17,510 nucleotides of DNA from CAZDME01 sp964506785 [NCBI: uncultured bacterium] (GTDB lineage Bacteria > CAZDME01 > JAYEMH01): the NCBI GenBank assembly GCA_964506785.1, contig CAZDME010000028.1, forward strand, positions 1 to 17,510. Direction: 5' to 3'. This document shows, in pieces, positions 1-7,677 of the stretch. A program made the position numbers and the translations under genes. The number at the start of each line of letters is the position of its first letter. Position 1 is the stretch's first letter. The notes beneath the pieces were generated by a model. The model had not been told where the DNA came from. It did not search any database and saw nothing but the letters and a program-made list of their open reading frames with translations.

Positions 1-48
1 ATAGAAGCTGTTTATTTCTTAAAGCCCCTATTCTAAACTCTCCGGTAG

Positions 49-162
49 ACCCCGGTAGAAATAGATTACCTTTAGACCGCCGGAAATCATATTTATAATC
101 TGATAGGGCTCTTTAGTTCTTTGCTTATTATGTAATTTCTGTGTTTGCTTTTCTAACGGGGT
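49..162. repeat. Inverted-repeat element overlapping the argJ 3' end
   Basis: The ends are near-perfect inverted copies. ACCCCGGTAGAAA starts at 49, and TTTCTAACGGGGT ends at 162 (one mismatch over 13 bp). The right end matches the CCCCGTTAGA terminus of the element inside folK. The element supplies the last dozen or so codons of argJ and its stop codon. No target duplication is visible. Another imperfect inverted pair (AAAGCCCCTAT at 21-31 and ATAGGGCTCTTT at 103-114) partly overlaps it, so the true borders are uncertain. The first 127 bp of the window contain no gene that I can see. Confidence 0.5.
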
Positions 163-1357
163 GAAAATAGCCGGCATTAATTTTGATATATTCCGGGGAG
201 AGATCGGTAGTTAAGATTTTTTTCTCTCCTTTACCTATTCCCAGGTTAACCAGAATGCTTATTTTCCTGTTTTTAAGAAGGCGGTAAATCCTGGCCGGTG
301 AAAAATCAAAGGCTTTGCCTTTTTTTACTACCGGCCGGTCTCCATAATAAATATCGATTTTTTCTTCCTTCAATTTTATAACAGAGGATCCCAGGGCAGC
401 CATAATCCTTCCCCAGTTAGGATCGGCACCAAAAAACGAAGTTTTGACCAGATTGGACCGGGCAATTGCCCGGGCAGCTTTTTCTGCTTCCCGCCCGTTA
501 GATGCACCCTTGACCATAATCTCAATAAATTTAGTTGCCCCTTCACCGTCTTCGACGATCTTTCCGGCTAAAAATTGCGCCACCAGATTCAGCCCTTCTT
601 TGAACTTTAGAAAGTCTTTATTTTCCTTCTCTATTTTCTTATTATGCGCCAAGCCATTAGCTAAAATAATTACCATATCATTGGTACTTTGGTCGCCGTC
701 TATGGTGATAGCATTAAAGGAATTATCCACCGCCTCTCGCAAAGCCTTCCTGAGCAATTTTTTACTGATGTTGGCGTCGGTAGTAAGGAAACAAAGCATG
801 GTAGCCATATTAGGACAAATCATCCCCGCCCCTTTAGCTACCCCGCCAATTTTTATCCGCCGTCCGGCGATTGTTGTCTGCCAGGCAGATTCTTTTAAAA
901 AACTGTCGGTCGTCATTATCGCCTCAGCGACAGACTGATGATTTTCTTTTGACAATCTATGCATAAGGCTGCTAATTCCGATTTTAAGGCGCTCCATCGG
1001 AAGATTTTTCCCGATAATCCCGGTTGAAGAGACTAAAATTTCTTCAGCCTTTATACCTAAAGCCAGAGCGGTAAAGCGCGCCGTCTCTTTGGCATCCTCT
1101 AATCCTTTTTTTCCGGTGCAGGCATTGGCGTTTCCGGCATTGACGATAATCGCTTTAAATTTTCCTTTTTTTATTTTTTTCCGATCTAATTTAACCGGGG
1201 CGGCAACAATTTTGTTAACGGTAAAAACTCCGGCCGCCTGAGATGGCACCTCAGAGAAGATAAGAGCTAAATCTAATTTGGCCTTTTTAATTCCGCAATG
1301 AGCAGCCGCGCCTTTAAAACCTGATGGAGCGGTTATTCCACCTTTAACAAATGGCAT
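128..1357 (-). CDS. argJ: Glutamate N-acetyltransferase / amino-acid acetyltransferase ArgJ
   Basis: ArgJ moves the acetyl group from N-acetylornithine to glutamate in arginine synthesis; some members also use acetyl-CoA, which cannot be decided here. The 409-residue protein carries the self-cleavage site of the family, K-G-A-G-M-I-C-P-N-M-A-T-M-L, so Thr186 should be the nucleophile that splits the precursor into alpha and beta chains. The oxyanion-hole region S-S-T-G-I-I-G lies at about 110-116 and T-I-D-G-D-Q-S-T-N-D in the beta chain. The ATG follows a strong GGTGGAGGGA site that begins at the argC stop, 14 bp upstream. The C terminus is odd: family members normally end soon after the K-I-N-A-x-Y motif, but this one runs on with F-H-P-V-R-K-A-N-T-E-I-T, apparently read from a repeat element. 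Confidence 0.96.
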   Translation of the reverse strand: MPFVKGGITAPSGFKGAAAHCGIKKAKLDLALIFSEVPSQAAGVFTVNKIVAAPVKLDRKKIKKGKFKAIIVNAGNANACTGKKGLEDAKETARFTALALGIKAEEILVSSTGIIGKNLPMERLKIGISSLMHRLSKENHQSVAEAIMTTDSFLKESAWQTTIAGRRIKIGGVAKGAGMICPNMATMLCFLTTDANISKKLLRKALREAVDNSFNAITIDGDQSTNDMVIILANGLAHNKKIEKENKDFLKFKEGLNLVAQFLAGKIVEDGEGATKFIEIMVKGASNGREAEKAARAIARSNLVKTSFFGADPNWGRIMAALGSSVIKLKEEKIDIYYGDRPVVKKGKAFDFSPARIYRLLKNRKISILVNLGIGKGEKKILTTDLSPEYIKINAGYFHPVRKANTEIT

Positions 1358-1371
1358 TTTAATCCCTCCAC

Positions 1372-2391
1372 CTAAATCAATCCTTCGTCTTCAGAGAAAC
1401 CACAACAAATATTCATATTTTGCACCGCCTGTCCGGCGGCTCCCTTACCTAAATTATCAATAGCCGAGATGGCAATGGCCACCTTCCCTTTAGCATACAG
1501 GCCAAGGCGGCAAAAATTCCCCATCCGGACAGACTTTGTCTCCGGGAAATGGCCTAAGTCTAAAACCTGAACAAAAGGTTCGTCTTTATATGAATCTTTA
1601 AAAATCTGCCAGAGTTCTTTTTCTTTTAATTCGTCCTTAAGCTGGAGATAAATGCTGGAGAGAATCCCCCTCTGGATGGGAATTAGATGAGGTACAAAAG
1701 TCAGCTTAAGCTCAGACCCGCTGGCCTCAGCTAAAATCTGTTCCATTTCCACCTGATGCTGGTGCTGGCCAACTTTATAAGCTTTTACATTTTCTTTTGC
1801 CGCCGAGGCAAGAGAATTGAGGACAACATTGCGCCCGGCTCCGGTGACTCCGGTTTTAGCGTCAATAAAAATAGGGGCTGATTTATCCAAGAGCTTCTTC
1901 TTGGCTAAGGGAAGGATACCAAGAATTACCGAAGTAGGAAAACAACCGGGGTTAGCAATTAATTTGGCTTTCTTTATCTTCTCCCGGTACATTTCCGGGA
2001 GGCCGTAAACCGCCTCGGCCAAAAATTCAGCCGCCTGGTGGCTAAACTTATAATGCCGGGGGTATAAAGAAGCGTCTTTCAAGCGGAAATCAGCGCTCAA
2101 ATCAATAACAGTTTTCCCTTTTTTCAAAAGCGGCGGAGCTAACTGCATGGCCGCCCCGTGAGGAACAGCTAAAAAAACCAAATCGGCATTTTGGGCAACT
2201 TCATCTAAATCGGGTTCTTTACAAATCAGCTCTATCTTTCCCTTAAGCTCTGGGAAAAGTTCACTTATGAAAGCCGGTTTATCAATTTTAGCCGAGAGGG
2301 AGGTTATTTTCACCCCGGGATGAACGACTAAAATCTTAACCAGCTCTTCTCCGGTATATCCGGTGGCGCCGACTATAGCTACCTTAATCAT
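1372..2391 (-). CDS. argC: N-acetyl-gamma-glutamyl-phosphate reductase ArgC
   Basis: ArgC reduces N-acetylglutamyl-5-phosphate to the semialdehyde with NADPH, the third step of arginine synthesis. The protein has 339 residues, a normal length. The N-terminal Rossmann motif G-A-T-G-Y-T-G-E-E-L is at 8-17. A-V-P-H-G-A-A is at about 75-81 and D-L-S-A-D-F-R-L near 97-104. The catalytic cysteine is Cys150 in N-P-G-C-F-P-T-S. T-G-A-G-R and a C-terminal P-E-T-K-S-V-R motif are also present. The ATG follows a purine-rich GGGAAGGA stretch. It is the first gene of an argC-argJ unit, with a consensus promoter about 35 bp upstream, and argJ follows after 14 bp. No ArgR-type operator was recognised. Confidence 0.97.
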   Translation of the reverse strand: MIKVAIVGATGYTGEELVKILVVHPGVKITSLSAKIDKPAFISELFPELKGKIELICKEPDLDEVAQNADLVFLAVPHGAAMQLAPPLLKKGKTVIDLSADFRLKDASLYPRHYKFSHQAAEFLAEAVYGLPEMYREKIKKAKLIANPGCFPTSVILGILPLAKKKLLDKSAPIFIDAKTGVTGAGRNVVLNSLASAAKENVKAYKVGQHQHQVEMEQILAEASGSELKLTFVPHLIPIQRGILSSIYLQLKDELKEKELWQIFKDSYKDEPFVQVLDLGHFPETKSVRMGNFCRLGLYAKGKVAIAISAIDNLGKGAAGQAVQNMNICCGFSEDEGLI

Positions 2392-2427
2392 TTCCTTCCC
2401 TTTTAGATTTCGTTATCATGGAGCTAT

Positions 2428-2456
2428 ATTATACCTACTAAATAGATATCTGTCAA
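2428..2456 (-). promoter_or_regulatory. Consensus sigma70-type promoter for argC-argJ
   Basis: Read on the minus strand, a perfect TTGACA (-35, 2451-2456) is followed by a 17-nt spacer and a perfect TATAAT (-10, 2428-2433). A start near 2421 would give a leader of about 30 nt before the argC ATG. It lies just downstream of the uvrA terminator, so argCJ is probably an independent transcription unit. It is the only full-consensus promoter I found in the window. Confidence 0.85.
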
Positions 2457-2496
2457 TAAAAGTTAAAGCCCTCCTCCACCCCTTCCAATCAACCAA

Positions 2497-2524
2497 TAAA
2501 AAAATCACACTTACGAAGTGTGAT
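2497..2524 (-). terminator. Rho-independent terminator after uvrA
   Basis: On the minus strand a perfect 9-bp stem (ATCACACTT / AAGTGTGAT, 2504-2524, 3-nt loop) is followed directly by a run of Ts. It begins 32 bp beyond the uvrA stop codon and separates uvrA from the argC promoter. Confidence 0.9.
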
Positions 2525-2556
2525 AAATTGTGTGATTTGGGAAGCAGGACTAAAAA

Positions 2557-5424
2557 TCAAGCAAGCACTTTCCTTAAAAATTTCCCGGTATAGGATTTTT
2601 TAGCTCTGGCTATTTCCTCCGGAGTGCCGCCAGCTATCACCCGGCCGCCTAAATCGCCCCCTTCAGGGCCCAAATCAATTATGTAATCGGCTGATTTAAT
2701 TACCTCTAAATTATGTTCGACAACCAAAATGGTATTACCTACTTCAACCAGACGGTTTAAAACATTCAGCAATTTTTCTATATCAGCGAAGTGAAGGCCG
2801 GTAGTCGGCTCATCCAAGAGGTAAAGTGTTTTCCCGCTTTTTCTGCTTATGCCGCTAAAGACATAACCGCCGTATTTACTTAATTCGGCGGCTAATTTTA
2901 TCCGCTGGGCCTCTCCGCCGGAAAGCGTCGTTGCCGACTGGCCTAATTTTATATAACCCAGGCCGACATCATTTAGAGTCTGCAGTTTTACTTTTATCCG
3001 GGGAATAGCCTCAAAGAATTCTAAAGCCCCCTTAACGGACATATCCAATACCTCGGCAATATTCTTACCTTTGTAGCGCACCTCCAGGGTTTCCCGGTTG
3101 AAACGGAGCCCTTTGCAAACATCACAGGAAACATAAATATCGGGGAGAAAATGCATTTCTATCTTGATTATTCCGTCTCCCTGGCAGGCTTCACAGCGTC
3201 CCCCTTTGACGTTAAAACTGAACCGGCCCGGTTTATAACCCCGCATCCGGGCTTCAGGTACTTTGGAGAATAGTTCCCGAATAGGCCCGAAGGCACCGGT
3301 ATATGTCGCCGGGTTAGAACGCGGCGTGCGGCCAATCGGGGATTGGTCAATAACCACCACCGCCTCGATATTTTTTGTTCCTAAAATATCCTTGTGTTTT
3401 CCCGCTTTAATCTTGGAATGATAAAATTTTTGGGCCAGGGCTTTATAAAGAATTTCATCAACCAGAGTGCTTTTCCCGGAACCGGAAACACCGGTTACGC
3501 AAACAAACAAACCCAGAGGAATCTTTACGTTTATATTTTTTAAATTATTCTCCTGAGCCTGGCGAATCTCCAGAAATTTTTTGCCCGGTATTCTCCTTTT
3601 TTCTGGAATAGGAATTTTAAATTTCTTATTCAGATATTTACCGGTCAGCGAACGAGAGTTCCGCAAGACATCGTCAATCTCTCCCTGGACAATAACCTCG
3701 CCTCCTAATGTACCGGCCCCCGGTCCTAAATCAATAATATAATCGGCGGCTCTGATAGTCGCCTCGTCATGCTCGACAACCAAAAGGGTATTGCCCAAAT
3801 CACGCAATTGTTTTAAGGTGTTAAGCAGGCGGAAGTTATCCCGCTGATGAAGGCCGATACTGGGCTCATCGAGAATATAGACAACGCCAACCAAACGAGA
3901 GCCAATTTGTGTCGCCAGTCGTATTCGCTGCGATTCCCCTCCGGAGAGAGTACCCGATTTGCGGTCTAAAGTCAGATAATCCAATCCGACATTAAACATA
4001 AAATTCAATCTCTCTTTTATTTCCTTAATTACCTCGCGGGCAATTTGAAAATCCCGCCGGCTTAGCCTGAGCTCCGAGAAAAACCGATGGGCCTCTTTTA
4101 CCGACATCCGAACCAAATTATCGATATTTCTTCCGCTAATGGTAACCGCCAGGCTCTCTTTGCGTAGTCGGGCTCCTTTACAAAGGGGGCAGGGAAGTTC
4201 ACTCATAAACTTTAAAATCTCCGTTTTGATATATTCGCTTTCTGTCTCTTTAAACCTTCTTTCCAGATTGGGAATAACCCCTTCAAAATCACTTTCGTAG
4301 TAATAGGGACGCCCTCTCTTCCAGTGGCGAAAAGCCATTTCTTCCCCGCCGGAACCGTAAAGAATTATTTTCTGAATTCTCTTAGGAAATTTTTCAAAAG
4401 GCTCATCCATGCTGAAGCGATAATGACTGGCTAATGCCCTGAGAATACGGCGGTAATAAAGAATCAAATTCCTTCCTCCCCGACGCCAGCCTTCTATGGC
4501 GCCTTCGGCCAAACTTTTCTTCTTATCCCGAATGACTAAATCCGGGTCTACCTCTAAACGCGTCCCCAACCCACCGCAGCGCGAACAGGCTCCATAAGGG
4601 CTGTTAAAGGAAAAGAGGCGGGGGGAAAGCTCTTCAAAGCTGATGCCGCATTTGGCACAGGCAAAATGTTCACTGAAAAGATACTCGTCAACCTTTCCTT
4701 TAATTTTGACATTGACAATAACGATGCCTCCCCCAAGTCTTAAAGCCATCTCTAAAGATTCAGAAAGGCGGCCTTTAACTTTACTGCTTTTAACGATTCT
4801 ATCGACGAGAATTTCGATATTATGTTTCCTGTTTTTATCTAATTCGGGAAAGGTTTCATCTATCTCTATGATTTTGCCATCAAGGCGCATCCGGATAAAA
4901 CCTTCACGGCGGGCGCTGGCAAAGATTTGTCGATACTCTCCTTTTCTACCCCGAACCAGCGGGGCAAAAATGCTAATTTGAGATTTTTCCGGAAAGGTTA
5001 ACAACCGGTCAACTATCTCTTGAACCGTCTGGGGGGTGACCGGCCGGCCGCAGCGATAACAATGAGGTTTGCCAATCCGGGCAAAGAGAAGGCGCAGGTA
5101 ATCATAGATTTCCGTAACCGTGCCTACCGTCGAACGAGGATTGGCGCCGGCCTTGCGCTGTTCAATAGAAATTGCCGGTGAAAGGCCTTCGATGGATTCA
5201 ACCTCCGGTTTTTTCATCTGCTCCAAGAACTGGCGGGCATAAGCGGAGAGACTCTCGACGTAACGGCGCTGCCCTTCGGCATAAATGGTATCAAAAGCCA
5301 GGGATGATTTCCCCGAACCGCTCAAGCCGGTAATCACCGTCAATTTATTCCGCGGTATCTGAACGGTGATACCTTTTAAATTATGCTCTCTTGCTCCTTT
5401 GACAATTATCTCTTCTGTAGACAT
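2557..5424 (-). CDS. uvrA: Excinuclease ABC subunit A (UvrA)
   Basis: UvrA is the damage-recognition ATPase of nucleotide excision repair; it works as a dimer with UvrB. The 955 residues show both ABC modules. Walker A motifs are at 33-41 (G-L-S-G-S-G-K-S-S) and 645-653. Signature motifs L-S-G-G-E-S-Q-R and L-S-G-G-E-A-Q-R are at 493-500 and 834-841. Walker B L-D-E-P segments are near 518-521 and 870-873. Zinc-binding CxxC pairs are at about 122-125, 256-259, 280-283, 412-415, 744-747 and 767-770. One oddity is about ten extra residues (851-860, [10 protein letters not shown]) between the second signature and Walker B, compared with E. coli UvrA. The gene lies between two intrinsic terminators and so is probably transcribed alone. 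The start follows only a weak ribosome site (GTTAGGCAAACC-ATG). Confidence 0.98.
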   Translation of the reverse strand: MSTEEIIVKGAREHNLKGITVQIPRNKLTVITGLSGSGKSSLAFDTIYAEGQRRYVESLSAYARQFLEQMKKPEVESIEGLSPAISIEQRKAGANPRSTVGTVTEIYDYLRLLFARIGKPHCYRCGRPVTPQTVQEIVDRLLTFPEKSQISIFAPLVRGRKGEYRQIFASARREGFIRMRLDGKIIEIDETFPELDKNRKHNIEILVDRIVKSSKVKGRLSESLEMALRLGGGIVIVNVKIKGKVDEYLFSEHFACAKCGISFEELSPRLFSFNSPYGACSRCGGLGTRLEVDPDLVIRDKKKSLAEGAIEGWRRGGRNLILYYRRILRALASHYRFSMDEPFEKFPKRIQKIILYGSGGEEMAFRHWKRGRPYYYESDFEGVIPNLERRFKETESEYIKTEILKFMSELPCPLCKGARLRKESLAVTISGRNIDNLVRMSVKEAHRFFSELRLSRRDFQIAREVIKEIKERLNFMFNVGLDYLTLDRKSGTLSGGESQRIRLATQIGSRLVGVVYILDEPSIGLHQRDNFRLLNTLKQLRDLGNTLLVVEHDEATIRAADYIIDLGPGAGTLGGEVIVQGEIDDVLRNSRSLTGKYLNKKFKIPIPEKRRIPGKKFLEIRQAQENNLKNINVKIPLGLFVCVTGVSGSGKSTLVDEILYKALAQKFYHSKIKAGKHKDILGTKNIEAVVVIDQSPIGRTPRSNPATYTGAFGPIRELFSKVPEARMRGYKPGRFSFNVKGGRCEACQGDGIIKIEMHFLPDIYVSCDVCKGLRFNRETLEVRYKGKNIAEVLDMSVKGALEFFEAIPRIKVKLQTLNDVGLGYIKLGQSATTLSGGEAQRIKLAAELSKYGGYVFSGISRKSGKTLYLLDEPTTGLHFADIEKLLNVLNRLVEVGNTILVVEHNLEVIKSADYIIDLGPEGGDLGGRVIAGGTPEEIARAKKSYTGKFLRKVLA

Positions 5425-5458
5425 GGTTTGCCTAACTGGTTAATGCTTCATCCTGCCT

Positions 5459-5486
5459 AAAAAAAATACCGGGTGACTCCACCCAG
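5459..5486 (-). terminator. Rho-independent terminator after mutM, close to the uvrA start
   Basis: On the minus strand a 7-bp stem, CTGGGTG / CACCCGG with loop GAGT (5469-5486, one G-U pair), is followed by TA and eight Ts (5459-5466). It ends the mutM transcript about 35 bp before the uvrA start codon. A uvrA promoter must therefore sit inside or just before this hairpin, or the hairpin acts as a leaky attenuator between mutM and uvrA. Confidence 0.8.
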
Positions 5487-5514
5487 ATTATTAGTTTTTT
5501 TCCTGCACCTTTTT

Positions 5515-5535
5515 CTTGCACCTACGAGGTGCAAG
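5515..5535. repeat. Perfect CTTGCACCT hairpin downstream of mutM
   Basis: A perfect 9-bp inverted repeat, CTTGCACCT and AGGTGCAAG with a 3-nt loop, starts 10 bp past the mutM stop. On the minus strand it has no T-tract, so it is not a terminator for mutM. A similar hairpin with one mismatch follows dapA at 14854-14876. Confidence 0.6.
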
Positions 5536-5545
5536 TTTTTAGGAT

Positions 5546-6364
5546 TTACCTCTGGCATTTGGGGCAGTAGTTCGTTCCCCGGCCGCCTAACTTTATCGAT
5601 TCAAGCCTGCTTCCGCATTTAGGACAATTTTTTTTATCCCGTCCATAAATCAAGAGTTTATCTTCGTAGTCCCCTTCTTCTCCGTCGGTAGTTACATAAT
5701 TATCCACGGAACTACCTTTATATCTTATTGCCTCTTTCAAAATGCCTTTGAGCGCTTCTAATAATTTTTTGATTTCTGAATCTTTTAATCTCTTAGCCGG
5801 CCTCAAAGGGCTGATCCCGGCCCGAAATAGGGCCTCAGCCGCATAGATATTGCCAATACCGGCAATTAGACTCTGGTTCATCAAAAGCTGTTTAATTTTG
5901 GTAGGGCGTTTATCTAAAATTTCTTTGAATTTTTCCAGGTTAAAAGATGAATCCAAGGGGTCAAACCCCAACTCGTTATAGGTAGAAAACTTCTCCATTC
6001 TATCCACCAGATTCATCGTGCCAAAACGGCGTAAATCTATAAAACGTAAATCTTTCCCGGAGGCAAATCGAAAAATAATATGGGCATGTTTTTCTATCGG
6101 GCCATTTTCTTTCTCAACGATAAGCTGTCCGGTAAGTTTCAAATGAATAAAAAGAAAGTTCTCACCCTCTATTTCTAAAATTATATATTTCCCCCGGCGC
6201 TTTACGCCTTTGATTTTTTTGTTAGTTAATCTTTTTTTTAATTCAGCAGGCGCCGGTCTTTTTATCGGCTTGGGAAGATTGATTATTACTTCCTTTATAA
6301 TCTGGCCAACTATCTTTTTCTCAAGCTCTCTTTTTATCGTTTCTACCTCTGGTAATTCTGGCAT
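5546..6364 (-). CDS. mutM: Formamidopyrimidine-DNA glycosylase (Fpg/MutM)
   Basis: MutM removes 8-oxoguanine and formamidopyrimidines from DNA and cuts the abasic site. I place the start at 6364 because the product must begin M-P-E-L-P-E-V-E-T: Pro2 is the catalytic nucleophile and Glu3 a key acid after Met removal. A longer open frame upstream would bury it. The protein is then 272 residues, the usual length. The D-L-R-R-F-G-T motif, the helix-two-turn-helix region N-Q-S-L-I-A-G-I-G-N-I-Y-A and a complete C-terminal zinc finger (C-P-K-C ... C-P-K-C-Q-R) are present. The upstream gene's end supplies the ribosome site CAGGAG, with only 2 nt between its TGA and this ATG. The pair is therefore probably translationally coupled. 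Confidence 0.97.
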   Translation of the reverse strand: MPELPEVETIKRELEKKIVGQIIKEVIINLPKPIKRPAPAELKKRLTNKKIKGVKRRGKYIILEIEGENFLFIHLKLTGQLIVEKENGPIEKHAHIIFRFASGKDLRFIDLRRFGTMNLVDRMEKFSTYNELGFDPLDSSFNLEKFKEILDKRPTKIKQLLMNQSLIAGIGNIYAAEALFRAGISPLRPAKRLKDSEIKKLLEALKGILKEAIRYKGSSVDNYVTTDGEEGDYEDKLLIYGRDKKNCPKCGSRLESIKLGGRGTNYCPKCQR

Positions 6365-6366
6365 AA

Positions 6367-6828
6367 TCACTCCTGTTTCAAACCGGCTAAAATCTTTTTC
6401 ATTTTGTTTAGACAATCAGGAATATCTTTGGCTTTAATGACCCCTTCGATATCCCAGGTTTCCAATCCGATAACTGGGATTTGAAAATGGAGCGCATAGC
6501 TTATTTCAGAAAGGGTGCCGTATCTTCCGTCAATAGCAACAATTAAATCAGAATTGCGGACAACTAAAATGTTCCTGGCGAGGCCCAGACCGGTAACCAC
6601 CGGAATATCCACATATTTATTTGCTTCTTCTTTATCAATACCGGGTAGAATCCCCAAGGTTTTTCCCCCGGCTTTTTTCGCCCCGCGGCAGGCCGCCTCC
6701 ATCACCCCGGAAAGGCCTCCGGAAACTAAAACCATTCCCAGCCTGGCAATTTCACTGCCAATTTGCTCAGCCATTTTAAGGTGACTGGCTGAAGCCAGAT
6801 GTCCCCCGATAACACCGATAGTTTTCAT
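6367..6828 (-). CDS. LOG/DprA-like Rossmann-fold protein (TIGR00725-type)
   Basis: This is a 153-residue protein of the lysine-decarboxylase-like (LOG) superfamily, of the small type annotated as TIGR00725 or 'DprA/Smf-related family 1'. Visible motifs are I-G-V-I-G-G at 4-9, V-S-G-G-L-S-G-V-M-E-A-A at 35-46, G-I-L-P-G at 59-63, and G-L-A-R-N near 82-86. A G-R-Y-G-T-L-S-E-I motif at 101-109 corresponds to the PGGxGTxxE motif of LOG phosphoribohydrolases, with the first residues altered. The ATG follows AGAGG. Function is not established for this subgroup. Nucleotide binding or cleavage of a ribose-phosphate adduct is plausible. It sits between nadX and mutM with a 2-nt gap to mutM. Confidence 0.85.
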   Translation of the reverse strand: MKTIGVIGGHLASASHLKMAEQIGSEIARLGMVLVSGGLSGVMEAACRGAKKAGGKTLGILPGIDKEEANKYVDIPVVTGLGLARNILVVRNSDLIVAIDGRYGTLSEISYALHFQIPVIGLETWDIEGVIKAKDIPDCLNKMKKILAGLKQE

Positions 6829-6838
6829 TTTAACCTCT

Positions 6839-6869
6839 GCTATGAGACGTCAGCCCAGAACTACGGGCT
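6839..6869. repeat. Short intergenic repeat with hairpin (nadX / LOG gene gap)
   Basis: On the minus strand GGCTGACGTCTCATAGC (6839-6855) resembles the GGCTGATAGTTCATAGC units upstream of panB, differing at four positions. It overlaps a 5-bp hairpin, AGCCC/GGGCT, at 6852-6869. There is no T-tract. It may be a single degenerate copy of the intergenic repeat family. Confidence 0.4.
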
Positions 6870-6872
6870 AAT

Positions 6873-7676
6873 CTAGGTTCCTATCTTTATCTTCTCAATA
6901 ATATTTTTCAAGGCGGCAATAGCCGAAAGCGGAGCAATAAAACTCGTTTTGGGATTATCCGGGGAGGGAAGATTATCAGTGCGGCTTAGCATTTGGCCAA
7001 ATTTTCCTTTAACGGCAATCTCGTGGCTGTTGGTTTTAAATTCGGGGCTGGTAATAATACGTACCCGGGTTTTCTCCGGACCAATACCGGCAAAACTTAA
7101 AGTGGCGGCAACATTAATATTCTTGGGAAAAGCCTTGACCGCCTCCAAGGCTGTCCCTTCAAAAATGACCATTTCTTTATCGATTTTTTTTAAATCAATT
7201 TTTTTCTCATAAATGTATGGGGCGCCCGCCAAAGAAGCCGGAGATTTTCTGGTGGTCAAAGTTACGGAATCTATCCCGGCTTGAGAGGCTGCTTTTACCC
7301 CATCAATACCGGCAATTGCCCCGGAAGGCAGAAAAAGCCTGCCTTGACTTTTCCTGGCTATCTCAATTATTTCCGGACTGATTAATAACCCGCCTGTACT
7401 CATCAAAAAAAGGTCTTTGTTTTTTTTAAAAACCAAGCGACCGATTTCCTTGACTGCTTTAACTGAAGCAGACTCAACCACCAAATCGGATAAATCAATC
7501 AAGTCCTCTAAAGAGAGAACCTTCGGCTTTCTTTTTAAGCGGCTAACTAAGTTCTGGCTTTTTGCTTCATCTAAATCGTAAACAGCGGCCAGAAAAGCTT
7601 TAATCTTTCCTTCATCGATCGCTTGAGCGATTAAACCGCCAATAGTGCCGCAGCCAACTAAACCAATCTTAATCAT
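6873..7676 (-). CDS. nadX: L-aspartate dehydrogenase (NadX)
   Basis: NadX oxidises L-aspartate to iminoaspartate with NAD(P), replacing the FAD oxidase NadB as the first step of de novo NAD synthesis. The 267-residue protein begins with a dinucleotide-binding motif, G-L-V-G-C-G-T-I-G (5-13). It carries the family motif S-G-A-I-A-G-I-D-G at 118-126. The active-site region is T-N-S-H-E-I-A-V-K-G-K-F-G, with His218 as the expected catalytic residue. Its ATG lies 1 nt after the nadA TGA, and NadA consumes the unstable iminoaspartate, so the pairing makes biochemical sense. No nadB or nadC lies in the window. Confidence 0.95.
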   Translation of the reverse strand: MIKIGLVGCGTIGGLIAQAIDEGKIKAFLAAVYDLDEAKSQNLVSRLKRKPKVLSLEDLIDLSDLVVESASVKAVKEIGRLVFKKNKDLFLMSTGGLLISPEIIEIARKSQGRLFLPSGAIAGIDGVKAASQAGIDSVTLTTRKSPASLAGAPYIYEKKIDLKKIDKEMVIFEGTALEAVKAFPKNINVAATLSFAGIGPEKTRVRIITSPEFKTNSHEIAVKGKFGQMLSRTDNLPSPDNPKTSFIAPLSAIAALKNIIEKIKIGT

Positions 7677-7677
7677 C

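Noticed and set aside
877-893. TCTGCCAGGCAGA palindrome within argJ as a possible third element
   Set aside because: It is short, lacks flanking inverted ends and encodes ordinary ArgJ sequence without a length change that I could detect.
444-938. Plus-strand open frames opposite argJ, uvrA, folK, dapL and other genes
   Set aside because: They lie wholly opposite well-supported minus-strand genes, show no recognisable family motifs and lack a plausible ribosome site; they are antisense shadows.
5515-5540. Plus-strand terminator (hairpin followed by TTTTT)
   Set aside because: No plus-strand gene lies upstream to be terminated; kept only as a repeat hairpin.
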